From Actinomycetota bacterium (GTDB lineage: Bacteria; Actinomycetota; Actinomycetes; S36-B12), in contig DMPC01000190.1 in the NCBI GenBank assembly GCA_003456155.1, positions 4,805-13,201 of the forward strand: a DNA stretch of 8,397 bases. Direction: 5' to 3'. The notes beneath the pieces are model-generated. The model did no database searches. It saw nothing but the letters and a program-made list of their open reading frames with translations, and was not told the origin of the DNA. Made by a program: the position numbers and the translations under genes. Of this stretch, positions 5,967-8,397 are shown in pieces; the first letter of the stretch is position 1; each line of letters opens with the position of its first letter.

Positions 5967-6293
5967 GTGACCTACGTCATCACGTTTCCCTGTGTGGACC
6001 TGAAGGACAAGGCCTGCATCGAGGAGTGTCCTGTCGACTGCATCTACGAGGGTGACCGGATGCTCTACATCCAGCCCGACGAGTGTGTCGACTGCGGTGC
6101 CTGCGAGCCGGTCTGTCCGGTCGAGGCCATCTACTACGAGGACGATGTCCCGGAGGAGTGGAAGGACTACACCGCGGCGAACGCGGAGTTCTTCGCCGAG
6201 CTCGGCTCCCCGGGTGGCGCCGCGAAGCTCGGGGCTTCGGAGTTCGATGCCCCGCTGCTCGCCTCGGTGCCTCCGCAGGAGCATGACCACTGA
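5967..6293 (+). CDS. fdxA: Seven-iron ferredoxin (3Fe-4S / 4Fe-4S) FdxA
   Basis: This encodes a 108-residue low-potential electron carrier of the bacterial 7Fe ferredoxin type, acting in the cytosol with ferredoxin-dependent oxidoreductases. The cysteine pattern is complete. By comparison with Azotobacter-type 7Fe ferredoxins, Cys9, Cys17 and Cys50 bind the 3Fe-4S cluster, and Cys21, Cys40, Cys43 and Cys46 bind the 4Fe-4S cluster; Cys25 is the extra conserved cysteine. The second motif reads CVDCGACEPVCP. After about residue 60 the chain continues into the acidic, Ala-rich C-terminal extension usual in actinobacterial FdxA (VPEEW, then FFAELGSPGGAAKLG). The start is GTG with GGAGG (5957-5961) 5 nt upstream. 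The stop overlaps the proposed dapC start, so fdxA and dapC should be co-transcribed and translationally coupled. Its redox partner is not identifiable here. Confidence 0.95.
   Translation: MTYVITFPCVDLKDKACIEECPVDCIYEGDRMLYIQPDECVDCGACEPVCPVEAIYYEDDVPEEWKDYTAANAEFFAELGSPGGAAKLGASEFDAPLLASVPPQEHDH
6277..6281 (+). promoter_or_regulatory. Shine-Dalgarno sequence that decides the dapC start
   Basis: AGGAG within the last codons of fdxA lies 8 nt before the CTG at 6290, the only plausible initiator in the dapC frame upstream of its conserved N-terminus. It is only 1 nt before the out-of-frame ATG at 6283, too close to serve that codon. Confidence 0.55.
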
Positions 6294-7396
6294 GCGCTGA
6301 CCCGACGGCCTCGCCGCCTCGGTCACGGGCCCTGCCCGACTTTCCCTGGGACGTCCTCGCCCCTCTCGCTGATGAGGCCCGTCGGCACCCGGAGGGCGTC
6401 ATCGACCTCTCCGTCGGCACGCCGGTGGACTCCACACCGGAACTCATCCAGGCCGCCCTGCGCCATGCGGCCAACGCGCCCGGGTATCCGACGGCCGCGG
6501 GGCGCGAGGAGTTGCGTGCGGCCTGCTCGCGCTGGCTCGATCGGGTGACGGGAGCCGACGTCGCCACCTCCGCGATCGTCCCGACGATCGGTTCCAAGGA
6601 GATGGTGGCGGGGCTCCCTCGGCTGCTCGACCTCGGCCCGGGTTCGCGCATCGTCATCCCGAAGATCGCCTACCCGACATACGCCGTAGGAGCGGTCCTC
6701 GCCGGCGCGGAGTTCATCGCGACCGATCAGCCCGAGTCCGTCGAGGGCGTCGACCTCGTCTGGCTGAACTCTCCCGGCAACCCGACGGGTTCGGTGCTGT
6801 CGGCCGCCCGGCTGCAGGAGATCGTCGCCTGGGCCCGCGAGGTCGGGGCTGTCGTGGTGAGCGACGAGTGCTACATCGAACTGGGATGGGAGGGCGAGCC
6901 AGTCTCGCTCCTGCACCCGTCGGTGAGCGGTGGCTCGCATGAGGGGCTCCTCGCGCTCCATTCGCTCTCCAAGCGATCGAACCTGGCGGGCTACCGGTTC
7001 GGGTTCCTGGCAGGTGACCCCGCGCTGGTCTCGCGGATCCTGCTGGTGCGCAAGCACTCGGGCATGATGGTCCCGACTCCCATCCAGGCGGCTGCGATCG
7101 CTGCCCTCGATGACGATGAGCACGTGGCCGAGCAGAAGGAGCGGTACCGCCGCAGACGCGACCTGCTGGCGGCAGCGGTCCGCGAGGCGGGCTTCCGCAT
7201 CGAGCACAGCGAGGCGGGCCTGTACCTGTGGCTGACTCGTGAGGAGCCCTGCTGGGACACCGTGCGGTGGTTCGCTGCCCGGGGCATCGTGGTGACGCCC
7301 GGGGACTTCTACGGCCCGGAGGGCCGCCAGCATGTGCGCATGGCGCTCACGGTCACCGACGATCTGGCGGGGCAGGTGCCCGCGCGCCTCGCGTGA
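6290..7396 (+). CDS. dapC: Succinyldiaminopimelate transaminase DapC
   Basis: DapC is a PLP-dependent class I/II aminotransferase that makes N-succinyl-LL-2,6-diaminopimelate from the 2-amino-6-oxo precursor with glutamate, in the lysine/meso-diaminopimelate pathway. The conserved N-terminus LPDFPWDVLAP...VIDLSVGTPVDSTP lies upstream of the first GTG in frame (6425), so translation must begin earlier. The frame is closed by a TGA at 6284-6286. Between that and 6425 there is no ATG, GTG or TTG, leaving CTG at 6290 (overlapping the fdxA stop as CTGA) with AGGAG 8 nt upstream. This gives 368 residues, normal for the family. Key residues are SPGNPTG (161-167), Asp192 and Tyr195 in SDECYIE, the PLP lysine Lys228 in SLSKRSN, and the following Arg in AGYRFGF. 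An alternative is an ATG start at 6283 with a lost or gained base nearby. Function is secure; the start is less so. Confidence 0.9.
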   Translation: MSADPTASPPRSRALPDFPWDVLAPLADEARRHPEGVIDLSVGTPVDSTPELIQAALRHAANAPGYPTAAGREELRAACSRWLDRVTGADVATSAIVPTIGSKEMVAGLPRLLDLGPGSRIVIPKIAYPTYAVGAVLAGAEFIATDQPESVEGVDLVWLNSPGNPTGSVLSAARLQEIVAWAREVGAVVVSDECYIELGWEGEPVSLLHPSVSGGSHEGLLALHSLSKRSNLAGYRFGFLAGDPALVSRILLVRKHSGMMVPTPIQAAAIAALDDDEHVAEQKERYRRRRDLLAAAVREAGFRIEHSEAGLYLWLTREEPCWDTVRWFAARGIVVTPGDFYGPEGRQHVRMALTVTDDLAGQVPARLA

Positions 7397-7452
7397 GCCG
7401 GATCACGCGGGGGGATTCTCCGACCCGGGAAGAGGGCGGTCGACTGCCTCGG

Positions 7453-7458
7453 TAGGCT
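7453..7458 (+). promoter_or_regulatory. Candidate -10 element for gltA
   Basis: TAGGCT in the 81-bp dapC-gltA gap matches TANNNT. It would start transcription near 7465, leaving a leader of about 13 nt that just includes the AGGAGG ribosome-binding site (7466-7471). No -35 is apparent, and no strong terminator for dapC is visible, so read-through from fdxA-dapC is also possible. Confidence 0.35.
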
Positions 7459-7477
7459 CCCGCAGAGGAGGTTTCTT

Positions 7478-8397
7478 GTGTCTGACTACAGTCTGACTTA
7501 CCCCGACGGCGTCCTGCCTCTACCCGAGGTCGCATCCACCGTCGGCGAGGCCGGGATCAACATCGGGCCACTGCTCAAGACCACGGGGCATGTGACCCTG
7601 GACCACGGCTTCATGAACACCGCGTCCTGCACGTCCGCCATCACCTACATCGACGGCGAGGCGGGAATCCTGCGCTATCGCGGCTACCCGATCGAGCAGC
7701 TGGCGCAGCAGTCGAGCTTCCTGGAGACCTCCTACCTGCTCATCTACGGCGCGCTCCCGTCGTCCGAGCAGCTCGACGCGTTCAAGCGCGACATCCGTAT
7801 GCACACCATGCTGCACGAGGACCTGCGCCGTTTCTTCGATGGATTCCCTCGCGATGCGCATCCGATGGCCGTGCTGTCCTCGGCAGTCTCGGCCCTGTCG
7901 ACGTTCTACCAGGACTCCCTCGATCCGTTCGACCAGCGTCAGGTGGAGATCTCCACGATCCGTCTGCTGGCCAAGGTCCCCACGATCGCCGCCTATGCCC
8001 ATAAGAAGGCCGTCGGGCAGCCGTTCATGTACCCCGACAACTCCCTGGGGTTCATCGACAACTTCCTTCGCATGACCTTCGGCGTCCCGGCCGAGCCCTA
8101 CGAGGTCAACCCGGTGCTCTCGAAGGCGCTGAACCAGCTGCTCCTGCTGCATGCCGACCATGAGCAGAACTGCTCGACGTCGACGGTGCGACTCGTGGGC
8201 TCCTCCCATGCGAACCTCTTCGCCTCGGTCTCGGCCGGCATCAACGCGCTGTTCGGCCCCCTCCATGGCGGCGCCAACCAGGCCGTCATGGAGATGCTCC
8301 AGAACATCCATGCCCAAGGCGGTGGCGTCAACACCTTCATTCGCCAGGTCAAGGACCGGCAGGACGGCGTGAAGCTGATGGGCTTCGGCCACCGCGT
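7478..8397 (+). CDS. gltA: Citrate synthase (type II), N-terminal part
   Basis: Citrate synthase condenses oxaloacetate and acetyl-CoA to citrate, the entry step of the TCA cycle. The frame is open to the right window edge, so only the first 306 residues, about 70% of a typical 430-residue protein, are present. The start is GTG with AGGAGG (7466-7471) 6 nt upstream. The N-terminal SCTSAITYIDGEAGILRYRGYPIEQLA segment is characteristic of the bacterial hexameric (type II) enzyme. Active-site motifs are LLHADHEQNCSTSTVR (His225 and His228), GPLHGGANQAVMEM with catalytic His263, and GFGHR with His305 at the very edge. The catalytic aspartate (near 362 in E. coli) lies beyond the window. Type II enzymes are commonly inhibited by NADH, but this cannot be judged here. 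Methylcitrate synthase is a less likely alternative because that family usually lacks this N-terminal domain. Confidence 0.94.
   Translation, partial: MSDYSLTYPDGVLPLPEVASTVGEAGINIGPLLKTTGHVTLDHGFMNTASCTSAITYIDGEAGILRYRGYPIEQLAQQSSFLETSYLLIYGALPSSEQLDAFKRDIRMHTMLHEDLRRFFDGFPRDAHPMAVLSSAVSALSTFYQDSLDPFDQRQVEISTIRLLAKVPTIAAYAHKKAVGQPFMYPDNSLGFIDNFLRMTFGVPAEPYEVNPVLSKALNQLLLLHADHEQNCSTSTVRLVGSSHANLFASVSAGINALFGPLHGGANQAVMEMLQNIHAQGGGVNTFIRQVKDRQDGVKLMGFGHR

Noticed and set aside
6283..6300. ATG inside the fdxA 3' end as the dapC start
   Set aside because: It reads five codons and then TGA, is in a different frame from dapC, and lies only 1 nt from the AGGAG. It would work only if the sequence has an indel.
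6425..7396. GTG at 6425 as the dapC start
   Set aside because: It would remove the conserved LPDFPWD...IDLSVGTP N-terminus, and there is no ribosome-binding site at the right distance.
7520..8392. 290-residue open frame antisense to citrate synthase
   Set aside because: The plus strand here encodes an unmistakable GltA with all expected motifs; the antisense product has no recognisable domain.

Overview
The window is ordinary chromosomal sequence from a high-GC Gram-positive bacterium of the class Actinomycetia. The evidence is strong G/C third-position bias, frequent GTG starts, TANNNT-type -10 elements, and a clear mshB, an enzyme of mycothiol biosynthesis that is confined to Actinobacteria. 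The order mshB / DUF6113-like membrane gene / fdxA / dapC also looks actinobacterial. I cannot fix the genus. There are no transposases, phage genes, CRISPR arrays, rRNA or tRNA genes, and every gene seen has the same compositional style.

Layout. The 3' end of typA (1-255, +) converges with a large S9 (dipeptidyl-peptidase IV-like) serine peptidase gene (259-2382, -), with only 3 bp between their stop codons and a small hairpin at the junction. The peptidase gene diverges from mshB (2423-3319, +) across a roughly 40-bp gap that must hold both promoters; mshB looks leaderless. mshB overlaps a four-helix membrane protein gene (3316-3720, +) by ATGA. After a 142-bp gap with a 13-bp direct repeat comes a 650-residue membrane-anchored VanW-family protein (3863-5815, +), closed by a strong hairpin. 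A 151-bp gap with a perfect 18-bp palindrome leads into fdxA, a seven-iron ferredoxin (5967-6293, +). fdxA is directly coupled to dapC (6290-7396, +), which appears to start at a rare CTG codon. Citrate synthase gltA begins at 7478 and runs off the end of the window.

How the genes relate. mshB makes the deacetylated mycothiol precursor GlcN-Ins; its overlapping membrane partner has no known function. The VanW protein is predicted to act outside the membrane at the cell wall. dapC supplies meso-diaminopimelate/lysine, a wall and amino-acid precursor. fdxA and gltA belong to redox and central carbon metabolism. I see no sign of a single dedicated novel system. The observations most worth checking are small-scale: the CTG start of dapC, the fdxA leader palindrome, the vanW upstream repeat, the divergent mshB/peptidase promoter and the unusual VanW signature.
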